From the NCBI RefSeq assembly GCF_008831285.2, contig NC_045143.1, forward strand, positions 744,001 through 808,000: a DNA stretch of 64,000 bases. The letters run 5' to 3'. The notes under the pieces are model-generated. The model worked only from the letters and a program-made list of their open reading frames with translations. It was not told the DNA's origin and did no database searches. Position numbers and translations under genes: made by a program. Shown piece by piece: positions 34,430-47,708 of the stretch (the first letter of the stretch is position 1; each line of letters begins with the position of its first letter). The DNA is from Nymphaea colorata (lineage: Eukaryota; Streptophyta; Magnoliopsida; Nymphaeales; Nymphaeaceae).

Positions 34430-34693
34430 CGTGTTTGGATGACATCTCAAAACAGATTTTTCGCGACAAAACAGTTTTTTTCGGAGTCTTTGGATGACAC
34501 CAAAACCAGGTATTGTCAAGCATATTTTTTTGAAAAAACATGGATTTCAAAATGATTAAATAACCTAGTCCCCTTAAGTTATTAACAAAAAAAAAAAGAA
34601 GAAGAAGAGTTTGAAGTGTGTCATCCAAAAACACAAACCAATTTTTAAAAAATAATTAAGAAACCATTTTTTCAAAGGTGTCATCCAAACACG
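34430..34693. mobile_element. Miniature inverted-repeat element (MITE-like)
   Basis: 264 bases bounded by inverted ends: CGTGTTTGGATGACA on the left and its complement TGTCATCCAAACACG on the right. Inside, TTTGGATGACACCAAAACCA (near 34490) and GTGTGTCATCCAAAAACAC (near 34616) form a second, nested inverted pair. No coding content. I could not see a convincing target-site duplication, so the superfamily is open. Confidence 0.6.
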
Positions 34694-34723
34694 CCAATCA
34701 AACTGATTTCGTTGAGTGTGTTC

Positions 34724-34910
34724 AGGGGCGGAGTCAAGGTAGGGCCCACTTGGGCCCTGGCTCCACCTCAATTAAAAAAAAAAAACATGTAAAAGTTAAA
34801 AAATTTCACTTGTTTTATATAAAAATTTTGAAAAATGAGATTTTAGCTATTGTCAAAATTTAAAAACTTTAACTCAATCCAACTCATGAAAATTTTCTAA
34901 CTCCACCCCT
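34724..34910. mobile_element. Short inverted-repeat element with GGGGCGGAG ends
   Basis: AGGGGCGGAGTCA at the left and CTAACTCCACCCCT at the right form imperfect inverted ends about 187 bases apart around an AT-rich core. Similar words (TTCCGCCCC near 17270, GTGGAGCCAG near 41490) suggest further decayed relatives. TGTGTT-like words flank both sides, possibly a target duplication. Confidence 0.4.
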
Positions 34911-37176
34911 AATTGTGTTTGATGAAAATTTATAATGTGTTTGACATTCACCCGGTTGCCTCATTATATATTATTGCATCTTTCCCCTTCGTTTTAGGTT
35001 TGGGAAACTTGATATTAATCTCTTGATTCAAGTGATTTTTTCCCCCCCTCAACAGGCGCTAGTAATAATGATTTGTGATACCGAGGATAATAGAATGGCA
35101 ATTTCCAAGTTCTTTCGTGCGTCCAACAAGATCCATAGGTCAATAACTGCTGCACGCATCGTCCAAAATGAAATATTCGACACACTCCAACATTAATGCC
35201 CAATCAATTATATATAGAATGTTTCCATGAAACAAAAGGTAGATGAAACCAATTCTAAGAATGTGCACCGCTACAATATATTATATATAAACAATAGTTA
35301 GCTTAATTTGTAAGCAGATTTTCTTATTTCAGCATGTCTTTCAAATATACGTCTTCCTTGTGTAGAAGTCTACACATGCACGTCCCGATCGGGAAAGAGA
35401 GAAGAAGAGATGCACCAAATTCTTATTCTTTGAGCACTGGATTTATGGAACAGCGTCCATGGCGGTCCGATGCAGAGAAAGATCAGAAAGATCTAGAGAG
35501 AGAGAGAGAGGCCATGGTTGTCTGCAAATATTCTCCACTAAGCACCTTTGTTGTTGTGCACGCAACAAAGGGAACCGTCCAAAATGCGATGACCTCCGTT
35601 TTGGTCCTCCTCCTTTTCCTCAAGCCCACCATGATCACCCAAATAAAGGAAAAAGAGAAGGACGCCTACCTGCAACACAAGAACGCCAACTTGTGGACAC
35701 AAATGGCTTCTTCTCTCGCTCCTTTTCTTTCTCTCTTCTTCCAACCGTAGAAGAACACCGGAAAAGAAGAAGCATGCATATCAGGTCTTTGATTCCAAGT
35801 GGGTCCTCTCAATTTGCACCCCATTCACCGTAGATCTGCCCAAGCTTTTCAGGGCTTCCGCGGTAGAGCCAAGTTAGTGTGGATGCACCTTTTAGAGAGC
35901 TCCTAACAGTGTTACAGCCACTCAGTTGGTCATGGCGTGCTCGATGCTCTTTCTTTGAGACCTACATGAATAGCAGTACACCGGTCAACTAAAGCGTTAT
36001 GCCATGCATTTAGAGTATATGCAGTTCAGAAAAGTAGCAACCATAAAAACTGAATTGACAACCAGACTGACTCTCACCTGTTCCAGTGGTTATGCCACAG
36101 CCCCCTCGGGATGAGATGAACATCATAAAGAGTGGGAAACCAAAATAATAAATGGGTATTCTTTTTGTGACGAAACTTAATTTTTATTAACAAGCGTATT
36201 CCAATTTCATCAAAGAAAATCTATACATATTGGACTTGGGTTGTTGAATTCTAAGCCTTTTTTCAAGTTAAAGGCCTTGAAAATTCACTAAGCCGAGTGT
36301 CATAAACACTTATCAACTGCATGTTACCTAACCTAACCTAATCTCCATTCAGTTATATAATTGAACCTTTTTTTTTTTTTTTGAATCATGTCAAAAAATT
36401 AATATTCAACCCATGCAGTTTAAGGAGAATCCAGAACATATTTTGCCGTAGTGATTGATAGGGCAAACTAGCTTGCCCAAGTCTGCAACTGTCACCTTAT
36501 TTGATCCCTAGGCTTTCAGTTAGCTCTCCGAATATTTATGGCATATTTCACGAGCTTAGTATTACGTGTAAGCATTAGCTTACTAATATGCATATTTGAT
36601 TAAGAATTATTCTTTTCTTCTTTAATATTTATTTAGGATAAACCGCATCATACGTAAAACCCGCAAGCCCATATGCCTAACCTTTTAAGGTTTTGGTTTG
36701 TTTCGCATGGATCTACGATACATTGTTTAACTCAAGTGTCGAACTTGCCACCGGTTGCAACGAACAACAACAATAATGACCATGCGATTAAAAACACCTG
36801 ACCCCTTATATATCCAAATAAAAAACACAACAACAAGGCTGATATTCAATTAAGTCGCATTTTATGTTAAACTCGAGGCAGGATATCCAAACTGTGGAAG
36901 GTTTGATCTGATCTCAAATAAATGGTCCCAAAAGAAATTTGAGGTTGAGACGTGCGGTAATGAAACACCAGCGAGCCAAAATTAAAATCGGACCCGATCC
37001 AAATTGAGGGTTTCAACTTTCACATCTAGCAGAAACCCGGAACCTAGACTCGACGATCCGTGCTTGGGGGCTTAAACCGGATTCGAAAGGCGTCGAGATT
37101 TGAGAGAGATGGAGAAGGAAAACCGAACGGATCAATTCGACTCGAATTTGAACCGACCCCGGTGCAAAGGAGAAAC

Positions 37177-37182
37177 TATAAA
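37177..37182 (+). promoter_or_regulatory. TATA box of the UBC7-class gene
   Basis: TATAAA followed by a CT-rich stretch from about 37205 that would be the 5' leader, 150-190 bases before the ATG. Confidence 0.6.
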
Positions 37183-37364
37183 ACAAAGAACAGAGCAGCC
37201 AGCTTCCCTCTCGTCGATTTCGTCACCGCCGCCGAATTTCGAGGCTGCTCCGTTTCTTCTCTCACATCCACACCTCTCGCTCTCTCTCTCTGTCTTTTTT
37301 TCACGTCCACCTCCCTCTCTCTCTTTCTCTCTGTCTTTCGACCAGGGGAAAGGTGCGGCTGCTC

Positions 37365-40300
37365 ATGGCTATCGCGCCTACTCAGGCGAGCCTTCTTCTC
37401 CACAAGCAACTCAAAGGTGGTAACAGTTAGATCCTCTCTCTCTCTCGTTGGACGCCTCCCTTCCCTTTTCTTTCTTTCTTCCGTTTTCTGTTTTGGAAAT
37501 CGATGTGGTTGTGAAAGATCTTGTCTTTGTCTTCTTGTTGTTCGTGGTGGTGGTGGTGTTTGCCCCTTATTCCTCAGATCTCTCTAGGAATCCGGTCGAT
37601 GGTTTCTCCGCCGGCCTGGTCGATGACTCCAACATCTTCGAGTGGAGCGTAACCATCATCGGACCCCCTGACACATTATAGTGAGTCCCTCTCTCTCTCT
37701 GTTATTTTCAATGTTTCTGCCTTTCTGGGCTCCCACCGAGGGCCTGATGATCGTCTTTATTCATTTATTTGGCGCCTTGTCGGATTTTTTGATGGATGAT
37801 GTGGAACTGTAGTTCACTAGTGTAATTGAGCTTTGGAGTCAATGATTGCCAATGTTTTTCTTTTATTCCTCCTCAGGATCTCTTCTAGGGAGCTTTTTTT
37901 TTATTGGATATTGATTGTTGAATTATTTGTTTAACTGAATTTGTCTGCTCCGCTTATTGGTTTATTGATAGAAGTCACAGTGGTGGCCGCTGCACATTCT
38001 GATTTTACCTCTATAATTTGTTGTTTGTTTATTTAGTGTTTGTTGGATATTCGTTTGTACCAGTCCCTGATTGATTTTGTTTCTGCTCGGGGCTTTCGAT
38101 TTCAGCGATGGAGGCTATTTCAATGCAATAATGAGCTTCCCACCTAATTATCCCAACAGTCCTCCATCAGTCCGGTTCACATCGGACATGTGGCATCCAA
38201 ATGGTTGTGAACCCTACCTCACTGGCATCTTCTTCTCCATTTGCTCCTGGTGAATTTGCAGAGTTGTTAATATCCTCTATGATTGTGACTGGCTTCTGAA
38301 TATTCAGTTTATCCTGATGGACGGGTTTGCATATCGATTCTTCATGCTCCTGGTGATGATCCAAATGGTTACGAGCTTGCAAGTGAGCGATGGTCGCCTG
38401 TCCATACGGTATCGTTACTGATTAATACGATCCTTATTCCTTTGGTCGTCTCCAAGCTATGTGTGTTTCTGGTTATGTTCTGGTTGCTTGATTTAAGAAT
38501 GGGTGCTATGTATTTATTGGTTTTGGTTTTGAAACACGTCTTGCAACTGGATTGCTAGTATTATCACATTTCCACTAGACTTACGGTTTGCTAATCTAGG
38601 ATGTTCTCATGTAGCAGCGGTTCGAGAAATAGCTTCTGTTTTCTCTAACTTGAAGGAAATTTTCTTGTATTCATGCGTTATTTTGCATAGAAATCGCTAC
38701 TAGGGCAGTTAATTTCTTCTTCCTTTTTTTTTTTTGAAGGCAATGGTAAGGGTCTTTTGAAGGCAATGGTAAGGGTTTGTTTGGACCCAAGTCTCGTCTA
38801 GTCTCTCTCTGTACTGTGCCTGTCACTTGTCAGCGTACAGTGCTTTCAATATATCAAAAAACACATAATAACAAATCTTGCCCAAGTCAACCATGATTCA
38901 AAGTGTAGGCATGGGTGAAGGTGCAACAATCCCATCCCCAAGGAAATGGTGATTTCTTCTTCTCGTACAAGAAAAGATAGTGTGTCAATGAAATAAAGGG
39001 GTCTTCACATTATTGTAAAGAAATCATAATTTTGCCAGACTGACCCACTTGAATGGTATCTACGGTCAACTAGAGATTATGAATTTTTATTGGTATCTCT
39101 GTCTGAGTTTGCCTTGTCTGTTTTCATGTTATGGAAACATGTTTTCACTCTGTAGATCACATGGAACTGTTAAATGGCCTCTTACATGCTTAATTGTGCT
39201 TGACTTGATCAGTTTCCATTTGTTCATATGTGGTCCTGTAAAGGGAGGACAACTGCATGCACATCAAATGGCTGTGGACCACCCCACAAGTTAATGGTGA
39301 CAAAGGTTCTACAAAGAGGACCTAAAGGGTTAAAACTCCTCTGGACTTGCTGTTGCTGTAGGACTTCACATCAGGCTCTCTATACCCCTCTTTAGATAAG
39401 AAATTGAGAGATTGTATCAGCTTAAAAAGCAATTTCAGTCGTACATCCAAGAATTAGTGGATTCTGTTGTATGGGCTGGAGTCTGTTGTTGAGTGAATTC
39501 CTAAATTTTTGATTGGTTGAGTTTGAAATACAATTGGACAAGAATATAATACCTGTTGGTGAAAGGCACTGAAGAAGTGCGATTATTGGTAAAGAAATTT
39601 ATGTGGGAAAGAATCAATAAAATGCAACTGGATTAAAGAAATTTTCACTGACAAGCCTCTATAATATGGATGACCAACAGCTTCTGTGTGTGGTGGACAA
39701 CACACAAAGAGGACAAGTGTGCAACTTTGAGATACAAAGAACTCACAGAGATGGAGTGAAGATGAAAGGAAAATTATTACCTGTTTGCAGAGTTATGTAG
39801 CATGAAATGCATATTTTCACCACAGAGGAATGACCTCCAGAATTGTGAGAAAGGAATCTTCGGAGGAGCATACATCTTATATATTTGAAATGTGAATGGA
39901 TTCATCATTCATGTAGTCCTTTATGTTCTTAAGTGGTTTATATCATCCATGCGAAGTTTTTTACATGCTCGAATAATTTGTTTTTGCTATTAATGCCAAT
40001 TGCAAATGTGAATATTTGGCTAATCTAATCAAATGCCTTCCTGACTACAAAACAGCATCTGAAAGAGTTTGAGAAATGGCAGGTGTAATTTTGTGTGCTC
40101 TAGAACTTTGGATGCATAACCCTATTTGATGTCTTCTCGAATTGTGCATCTGTGCCCATAGTTCATCTTGAAGGGCCAAGGCACAGCAGCTTTTGTGTTT
40201 GGAATTACACTACACAATGGCTGGTGAAGTTAAAAACTCTATTGCTTGGCTTTGGCATCAGATTTTGACTAGAGAGAAAAATAAGAGCTCAATGGTTTGC

Positions 40301-43300
40301 GTTTCTGAAGGGTGAATGTGATGGCTATGGGGTCTTATTAGTTATTATTAAATTTATAAGATATATATGTGTGGACATTGTCGTTGTAGATCATATCTTG
40401 GTTATGACATGCTAGTGATTAGAAAATGCATACGTGGGCATTGGTTTAGGCACACCATCGGTTAATATGTGTTTTTGTGTGTGTTAACGTACTGTGGATT
40501 CAGGTGCTATGCACTGTAGCAGGATTCTACATCCACAGGTACTTTTGCTCACCTGACTGGCTTCATGTCAAAGGACTCGAGAGTCAGGAGTTGGTAGTAA
40601 ATCAGATGTATAATTAAGGTTTACTTTCAGACTTGTGGCTTTATAAGCTTTGGTGGGTACGCACTGGAAAAACATGTGTTTTCAATTGATTCATAGGTTG
40701 TTTGATAGTACATATGTCTTCTATGCAAGATCCAGCTAGAGTTGCCTTCTATAAAAGGTCTTTGTGGTGCTAATCTTAAGGCTTATCTGAATTTGCTAGG
40801 TTTGTGTTTGACTTTTCTTTCCCGGGATGATTGGTTGGATTCACTGTTGTATCAATCTTTGTGTGGATTCCTTTGAGATTTGCTGCAAATCAAATACAGT
40901 TTTGGTTTTCTGTGATGTTTTCCGTTGGCTAAATATAATTTTTTTGTAGTCTTATAGGTATGTTACGATTTTATGTGGATGGTTTTCTGATCAATGCTTG
41001 TATCTTTTAGTTACTTACACGATCGTACTATTAACTGTGCAGGTTGAGAGCATAGTGTTGAGCATAATTTCCATGCTTTCAAGTCCCAATGATGAATCTC
41101 CTGCCAACATTGAAGCTGCAGTAAGTGCAATCTGTGTCTTATTATTTCTTGTGCTTGTCATCTTATTTTTCTCCCAACCTCCAATCTGGAAAAGATAAAA
41201 AATTCTCTTCAACATTGAATACATGCTGGATTTGAGGAAATCTAATTTTGACGAATATTAACCAACTTGAACATAATCATCTACCTACACAGACTAACCA
41301 GTTTGTGGTCCATATCTTAACCCAACCCAAAGGCCAACCCGACCTACACTTGAGGCAAACATAATCCTTGTGTGCATCAACCTACTTGGTGAGTCGATGA
41401 CATGTCATGTAGGCTATATGTTCCGGACTCTTGTATTAGAGCTTCCAGAACTTACGGTCCAAGTATGTGCCTCAGGCCCAATGTGGAGCCAGAAAATTTG
41501 AAATGAGGGGCAATATTTTAAAAATTCTCGTACCCTTAAGGGGCGCCGATGCACCAATATATACAAATCAGTGAATAATTGAAGGCATCCATTTGAAATT
41601 AAAGAAAATTTGTGGGGCTGGTGTGGACAACAGTCTATCGCAGCTTGTCCACAGCAGCCCACATTTGTCTCTGCTACTGCTCAGGCCCTTGATACATTAT
41701 GTATTCTAGGATTCAGACTTTTGTACCTGCTTCACTTTTAGATGCTTGATGAAAGCACTAACACCTTTAGGGCCCACCTCTTCTCTCTTTCTCTCTCAGA
41801 TAAAATTTTCCATGAACTCCTGCATGGCATGTACAGTATGCACCCATATGCCTATTTTGATGATTGTTTGTAACAATGATCATTTTGCTGTCCACCCATT
41901 ATGGAAGTGTGGCTTCATGTTAAGAGTTTGAAGTTAGGCTGAGCCCATGTTGATACCTTGTTTTTGTGATGGAGAGAATCTGTCAGCAGTAAGCCCTATG
42001 GCTTTGCAACCATATTTTATTTTACAGATTAGCACAAGTTTGGTGGACCAACATAGTGGAGAATTGTTGTAGGCCAACTATTGGTAATGTGAATCTAAGT
42101 TTATTATGCCTGGACGCCTACCTCCTGCTTTGGCAGACTCTATCAGCTTCGCTTATGTGCTTTTGATCGATATATAATTTTGGACTTCGTAGTTAAGTGG
42201 CTAATTTATTTAGAAATTGATTCAGAAATGGGAAACTGGTAAACCTGAAACTAATAAAAAGATATGCTTGAACCAAGGTTATAGCAGTAGCAAGTGGGGC
42301 ATTATTATTACAGGTGGTGGTGGGGTAATTGTATGAATGTTTTTTGTGGGGTAGAGAGGGAGAGAGAGTCTTCTCAGCACCACGGTATGTAATGAAGGTA
42401 ACTACTAGTTTAAGAGTTTGTAATCTTGAAGGTTGAGACAATAAAAGAAAAAATTTGAATAATGTTTTGGAACCCAAATTTGGTATGCTTTCTCATGGCA
42501 TTTAATGGTTTAACTTATAAATTTCTCCTAATATATCTCGAAATTTATGCAAAGATTTTCTTACAATTTTTTAAACCTCTTGAACATTTAACCACGGTCA
42601 ATTGGAGTCTGCAGCTTGGCTTTTTAGCTGCATGTGAAGTATACTAGTGCTTAGATCTAATTGGGGGACCCAGGTTAATCCAGGGTACCCTAAGGAGGTG
42701 AGACTATTTGGGATTCTTTTGTTGTTATTGGCTGTCGCAGATTGTTAATTTGTAGATCATCATATTCTCAATTTTATATTGTAGAATTATTTTGGAACGT
42801 TTACTAGTCTTGATTAGTCCAACTAGTCTCAACTAGGCTATTTCTTAAGGCCACATCATGGACTTGCACTGTTAAACTGTCCGGATGTTAAGATAGTAAT
42901 ATGTTCTTTTAAAAAGAGAAGGTAATGGACAGAAGAGCGTATATTGTTATAAAAAATTGTTCAAACTCTACATATGCCTGAGGGCTGTAATTTGTTATGT
43001 TTAATAATGTAAACTGAAACACCAACGTTGCTCCGAGACAGCCACTTGTATTTTTATCCAATGTACATGTTAATTCATCATTTGCCTGGCGCAGTGGGAT
43101 CCTGAATTTATCTTGTTTCAACTGCAATGTTGGAGTTTTGTCCATTCCTTCTGTTTACAGCTTGATCTATTCATTTCTTAAATGCTTCTACCGTCAGACG
43201 CTTTTTATAAAAGCTAGCCTTCAACATTTGTGATGCTGATGTTTCATAACTGAAAGCACTGAAGGTTTTGCCAGGCCATGTTTCATTAACACAATCCGTC

Positions 43301-43391
43301 TTTTGCTTTACAGAAAGAATGGAGGGAGAGGAGGGACGAATTCAAGAGGAAAGTAAGTCGCATTGTTAGGAAATCCCAAGAAATGTTCTGA
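37365..43391 (+). CDS. UBC7: Ubiquitin-conjugating enzyme E2, UBC7/UBE2G class
   Basis: Transfers ubiquitin from E1 to substrates with E3 ligases; this class works in ER-associated degradation and related K48-chain pathways. Six exons: 37365-37416, 37578-37680, 38106-38203, 38308-38408, 41043-41120 and 43314-43391. All introns are GT-AG and all phases match, giving 169 residues. After [18 protein letters not shown] come [31 protein letters not shown], the [20 protein letters not shown] stretch and the HPN motif (82-84). The catalytic Cys is residue 92 in GRVCISILH. The insert next to it ([20 protein letters not shown]) is the acidic loop that marks this class. The C terminus ends VRKSQEMF as in Arabidopsis UBC7, UBC13 and UBC14. 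Introns 4 (2.6 kb) and 5 (2.2 kb) are unusually long here. Which of the three paralogues is closest cannot be told. Confidence 0.95.
38732..38777. repeat. 23-base tandem repeat in UBC7-class intron 4
   Basis: TTTTGAAGGCAATGGTAAGG occurs at 38732 and 38755, just after a poly-T tract. Confidence 0.8.
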
Positions 43392-45122
43392 ACCTTGACC
43401 CGACTGTTGCTTCTTGGATGATTGAACTTGCTTGTGGTCATCCAACGGTATGATATCTATGGTTGTGGTTAAATGGAGTAAAAAAGTTTCGAGTTTCAAT
43501 TGAGATTCTCGTGCCACCTTCTATTTTGTAGTGTCCAGTGAAGCGAGTCTCAATCAACATGTAATCGGAGGCTTTTCTTTGTACTCAACTGGATTTATTC
43601 CTGAATAGGATCTTTCAGTTTGTGTTTTAGGACTTGTTACTATTATCTTCTATTAAACTGATTTTTCTTCTTACTGACATAAGTTACCTAAATCTAGACT
43701 TCAAAAAATCTCAAACCCGTTTGCACAACAATACGTAATAAATCAATAGCCAGAGGCTCGTATTCTGCCTCATTCCAGTACCAACTAGCAACCAAAAGGG
43801 AGAACTAGCAACCAAAAAGGAACTGTTGGCTTTGCTAATAAAAAGTTTTGAGGTGTTACGAAGTGAATGCACCAAATTCAAATCTCAAGTCGAGGGTAAT
43901 TCACCGGAAATACGATTAGTCAAGCTCAAGCAGAACTGGGTAAGGAGCGAGACAGGATCAGGAGGTGAGTCTAAGTAGCTTGTGCCAATCTGTCGTCACA
44001 GGCTCTCCTGCAGTTCTTATTGAATTATAATGTGGGTGTGTTTTTAAGCTATCGGCAAACCTAAATAAGGACCAAGCATGCCATTCTTTTGCACTAGCCA
44101 GTGTCCCTCTTGGGGTTATGAAAAAAATGCTGAGAGTTATGGAAAAAAATGCGGAGAATCTTACTGTACTGTGAAAAATCAGATAACCTTCATGAGTGAA
44201 TAATGACTTTGGATGACTATAGATAAACAAAGTAATCATTCACTCATTCATGGGATCACGGTAAGTATTTGCTACTAGTGATTATTATAAATATTTGGTT
44301 TAAGGGATATAATAAAATTATATATTTTTAAGGTGCATCAGCATATAAATGAAAAAAATACCCTAAATACCAATATAAAAAAAATATTATTTATGGATTT
44401 GTGTGGGAAATTGCCCACACACGAACTCGAAACATTCTTAAAGACAATGGACTGCTGTGGTAAACCGACTCAGAAGTACCTGAAACTAAATCACATTATC
44501 CGTCCGCCACTTTGCCGCAAAACGAAACTCTGGTTCTCTTCGTCCCGTTGTTAGACGAACCCTCCAGCAAACCCCCGAAGCACCTAAGTGCCCATTACAG
44601 TGATTACTTCAAATTCGTCTCCTTTCTGCTTCCCATTTCCGTGTTTTTCTTCCCATGCACATAGTCGACACGTTTGCTTACAGAATCAACAAAATATTGT
44701 TGGTCTCTCTACCTTCTGGAACCATCTTCCCCATCTCCTGCCTACATGAAGCAAGAAGATGAAGAGGAAGATCCTGAAAAAAAAAACAAATATGAAACTG
44801 AATGACTTGCAAGTCCCAAAATCCCAAAACAAGGAAGAGAAGTTCCTCTCATCCACCTACCGGAGTATCACAAGAAAAGTGAAACAGCAAAAAACCCGGG
44901 AAAGAGAGACAGAGGGCTGCTTTTGTCATGTTGGTAGTGTAGACTGAAACGTCAATTCAAAATGGTCACCTTGTATATTCATCCAATTTAAATAAAATTG
45001 GAACTATACATGCAAATTGATCCTTTGCCTGGAGCAGCGTGATCCTGAATTTATCTTGTTTCAACTGCAATGTTGGAGTTTTGTTCATTCCTTCTTTCTC
45101 CAGCCTGACCTATTCACTCGTA
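42980..45122. repeat. Diverged direct duplication: 42980-43183 and 44912-45122
   Basis: A block of about 205 bases in UBC7-class intron 5 recurs 1.9 kb further on, downstream of the gene. Best conserved are GATCCTGAATTTATCTTG, TTTCAACTGCAATGTTGGAG and the GAGGGCTG start. The two copies differ by substitutions and a small insertion. It could be a dispersed repeat or a local segmental copy. Confidence 0.8.
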
Positions 45123-46629
45123 AATACTTAGTAGATCTTTCAGGATTTCAAAAGTTTCCTTTGTGGCATAATTCGTAGGTTGTTAATGGCTCAATATAGA
45201 CCTAGCTTTTACTATTTCAATCTCATATGATAGACAAACTTGAATTTGTTATCTTATAAGGTGGGAGCCATTAGGATCCGCAAGATCCTTTCCAATCGAA
45301 TAGGAAATATCGATGAACAAAATGAAATTCCGAATGTTCAAAACTGAACAAGTGCCACACTTGAATTGGAATTAGTTTGCCATCCTAACAACACTGACAC
45401 GCTATTGTGTTGTGATGGACTCTCGACCAGTAGAAAGTACACTCAGTTTTGACCCTTAAGGAGGAACAGCTGCCACTTGTTGTCTTTCGACATCTAATCA
45501 ACATAAGAACATAAAAAAGAATTAATTCAATCAATGATCATAATATATATTTTTTAGAACAATAGATTTTGTGTTGCAAAAAAGCCGCAATTACGTAAAG
45601 TTGGGATGTGTTATGTAGCGTGTCTTTAAATGGAATCAAAGGGCTATCTTATGTGTCGTAAAAAGAGATGAATCTTATGTCCAAATTAAAGTATATAGAG
45701 ATGTGACTGTTTAGTACCAATGCAACTCTGAACTCTAATAATAAGAATCTAATAATAAAAAGAAAGGAAAGGAAAGGAAGTTTTGGCTCTCGCTCGAGTG
45801 GTGAAATTAATCCTGAATTTCCACGGACAATATCATCCGACCATTTCTTATGCAGATGGCAACTCATCGTGTGGAAAAAAGAGAAAAAAAAAAAACCAAA
45901 GAACAAATGGTGGTTGTAGATGGATCTTCTGAAGGTAAGTCGCCATATCATGTGATCCGCTTGCAAGTGCGGACTGGATCCACTCCTATCACAATCCAAT
46001 TAGAACTAAAATCTGATCGAGAAATAAGCTGAATGCAAACAAACATCCAATAATGTGAAATTGAACATGGAGCGAATATCCCTGCCTGCACCGATATTGG
46101 GTCCAACAAAAAATAGTTCAAACCTTTTCCTTTTCATGTCCAAGAACGCTTTCGAATTTAGTATCAACAAGATCCAAAATAAGTACTGCTTGTATCCAAA
46201 TAAAATTTAGCTTAACAAATTTGGATTCAAGCCGAATGGGTTGTGAATCTTAACCAACTACTTCAAATCCAGAGTGATCACAAAAGTGGGATAAGATATC
46301 TGAGATAACTATTCTCAACTGAAACGCCAAAGCTAGGCTGATTGGAATTCGGTTAGTGACGTCATATTTTATTCAACACGTAAAATAATACATTGTTATT
46401 ACTGATACAATTATTACTTTATAATTCTCTATCTGAACAGGCTTAATTAAGCAATTCAGGTCAAGATCTATTAGCATGTCTGACCCATTAACTCCGTTCG
46501 GGTCATCAATCTGTAGCCAAGTTTGGTTTATCCAGCCTTAGTTGAATAAAGTAGAGTGTTAGGAGATATATAGGGGCCGGTGTAGTTTTATTGAATGTCT
46601 TAAAATCATGGTCAGTAAGAAATTCCATG

Positions 46630-47035
46630 AGGTGCCTACACCAGTACGAGCCTAGTCGAGCCCAAGTTCAGCCTGCTCGAGCTCGGCTCGACTAATGAAA
46701 CCTTGAGAATAGCTCAACAAAAACAGCTCAAGCTCGACAAAAAAAGACAGTGACGTGTTGAGCTTGGGCTCGATCTCGACTCGATTAAGGCTCGACAAAC
46801 TCGTTTGAATATATGAACTATTACTTTGCCATAAATCGAGCTTGACTTGATTAAGGCTCGACAAGTTTTTACAAAACTTACATAATTAATTAACGCCAAT
46901 ATATAGGTTTTTAATTAAAAAAACGAGTCAGATATTTAAAAAATCGCTACACATTATTTTGAGCCGAGTCGAGCTTTAACAATTCGAGTTCAGTAAACTT
47001 GAACTTTACTCGATTATTTGAACGAGTCGACTCAT
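46630..47035. repeat. GAGCTCGA/GGCTCGAC-rich degenerate repeat
   Basis: Many short words of the TCGAGC, GGCTCGAC, GAGCTTG and ACTCGATT type on both strands, spread over 400 bases, so that much of the block can pair with itself. A common form of decayed element in plant genomes. No coding content. Confidence 0.6.
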
Positions 47036-47197
47036 GGGGCCACAAGCGTTAGCTATGGCCCATGGATTAGGTTGGGACAGAGAAAGGCATGGAGTTGGAA
47101 GTATATGACTAATTTCAAAGATATCTGCTTCCCGTTCGTCCAACTGGGATCAGCTTTTAGTTGAAATTTGCCAAGACATCACTTACTTTTAAGCAAA

Positions 47198-47310
47198 CAT
47201 CATATAATGAGAAAGGAGAACATCATATAATGAGAAAGGAGAATGTTAAAAAACTATTTTTAAGATAACATATAAAATGTTAAAAAACTACTTTTAAGAT
47301 AACACATAAC
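47198..47310. repeat. Two adjacent tandem duplications (23 and 34 bases)
   Basis: CATCATATAATGAGAAAGGA repeats at 47198 and 47221. Directly after, ATGTTAAAAAACTA repeats at 47243 and 47277 within a 34-base unit that includes TTTTAAGATAACA. Confidence 0.85.
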
Positions 47311-47708
47311 ACATGTTCTCGGCTAAATTACTCGATAAGCTACTGCCCAAGATAAAATTATCAAAAAGTTGGCATTCATTTTAAGAAGTACAAACCTTAG
47401 GATTGATCTTGTCCATCACATATAGGGATGAGATGCATTCTCTCTCTCTCTCTCTCTCTCTAACCAGAGGTTGCAAAATCAAAGATCTAAAGAGAAAAGT
47501 AGGGAACGAAGAAAAGAGGGCAGAAATCAAAACCAGACCTCTTTCTCTTCTCTCTCTCATGGGACGCCTCGAGAGGTTGAGTCCCGTGATTCGATGCCGC
47601 CCTCATAAATAAAAAGACTTCCTCCCAACTTCCCACTTCCTCTATTCTTCTTCTTCTTCTTCTTACTGGACCCGGAGGCCCCTTGTCTCTCCTCCTTTCT
47701 TGTTTTTT

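Larger units (their letters stand above)
30330..37170. other. Intergenic spacer rich in repeats
   Basis: No supported gene. Notable items, in order: a 24-base tandem repeat at 30699-30746; an 84-base tandem duplication at 32405-32565; TA/GA microsatellites at 32349-32391 and 33139-33186; GGATCC-type degenerate repeat at 33540-33790; two inverted-repeat elements at 34430-34693 and 34724-34910. Open frames at 31616-31849 and 35334-35750 lack recognisable motifs. 36360-37000 is plain AT-rich sequence. Confidence 0.5.
43392..47700. other. Intergenic spacer between the UBC7-class and CASP-like genes
   Basis: 3' UTR of the UBC7-class gene for the first few hundred bases, then AT-rich sequence without supported genes. 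It holds the second copy of the intron-5 block (44912-45122), GGATCC-type degenerate repeat at about 45960-46260, the GAGCTCGA-rich repeat at 46630-47035, two small tandem duplications at 47198-47310, and a CT microsatellite at 47440-47461 that begins the CASP-like leader side. Confidence 0.55.

Noticed and set aside
35334-35750. 138-codon plus-strand frame
   Set aside because: It passes through a GA run and has no motif. The opposite strand and other frames are equally open.
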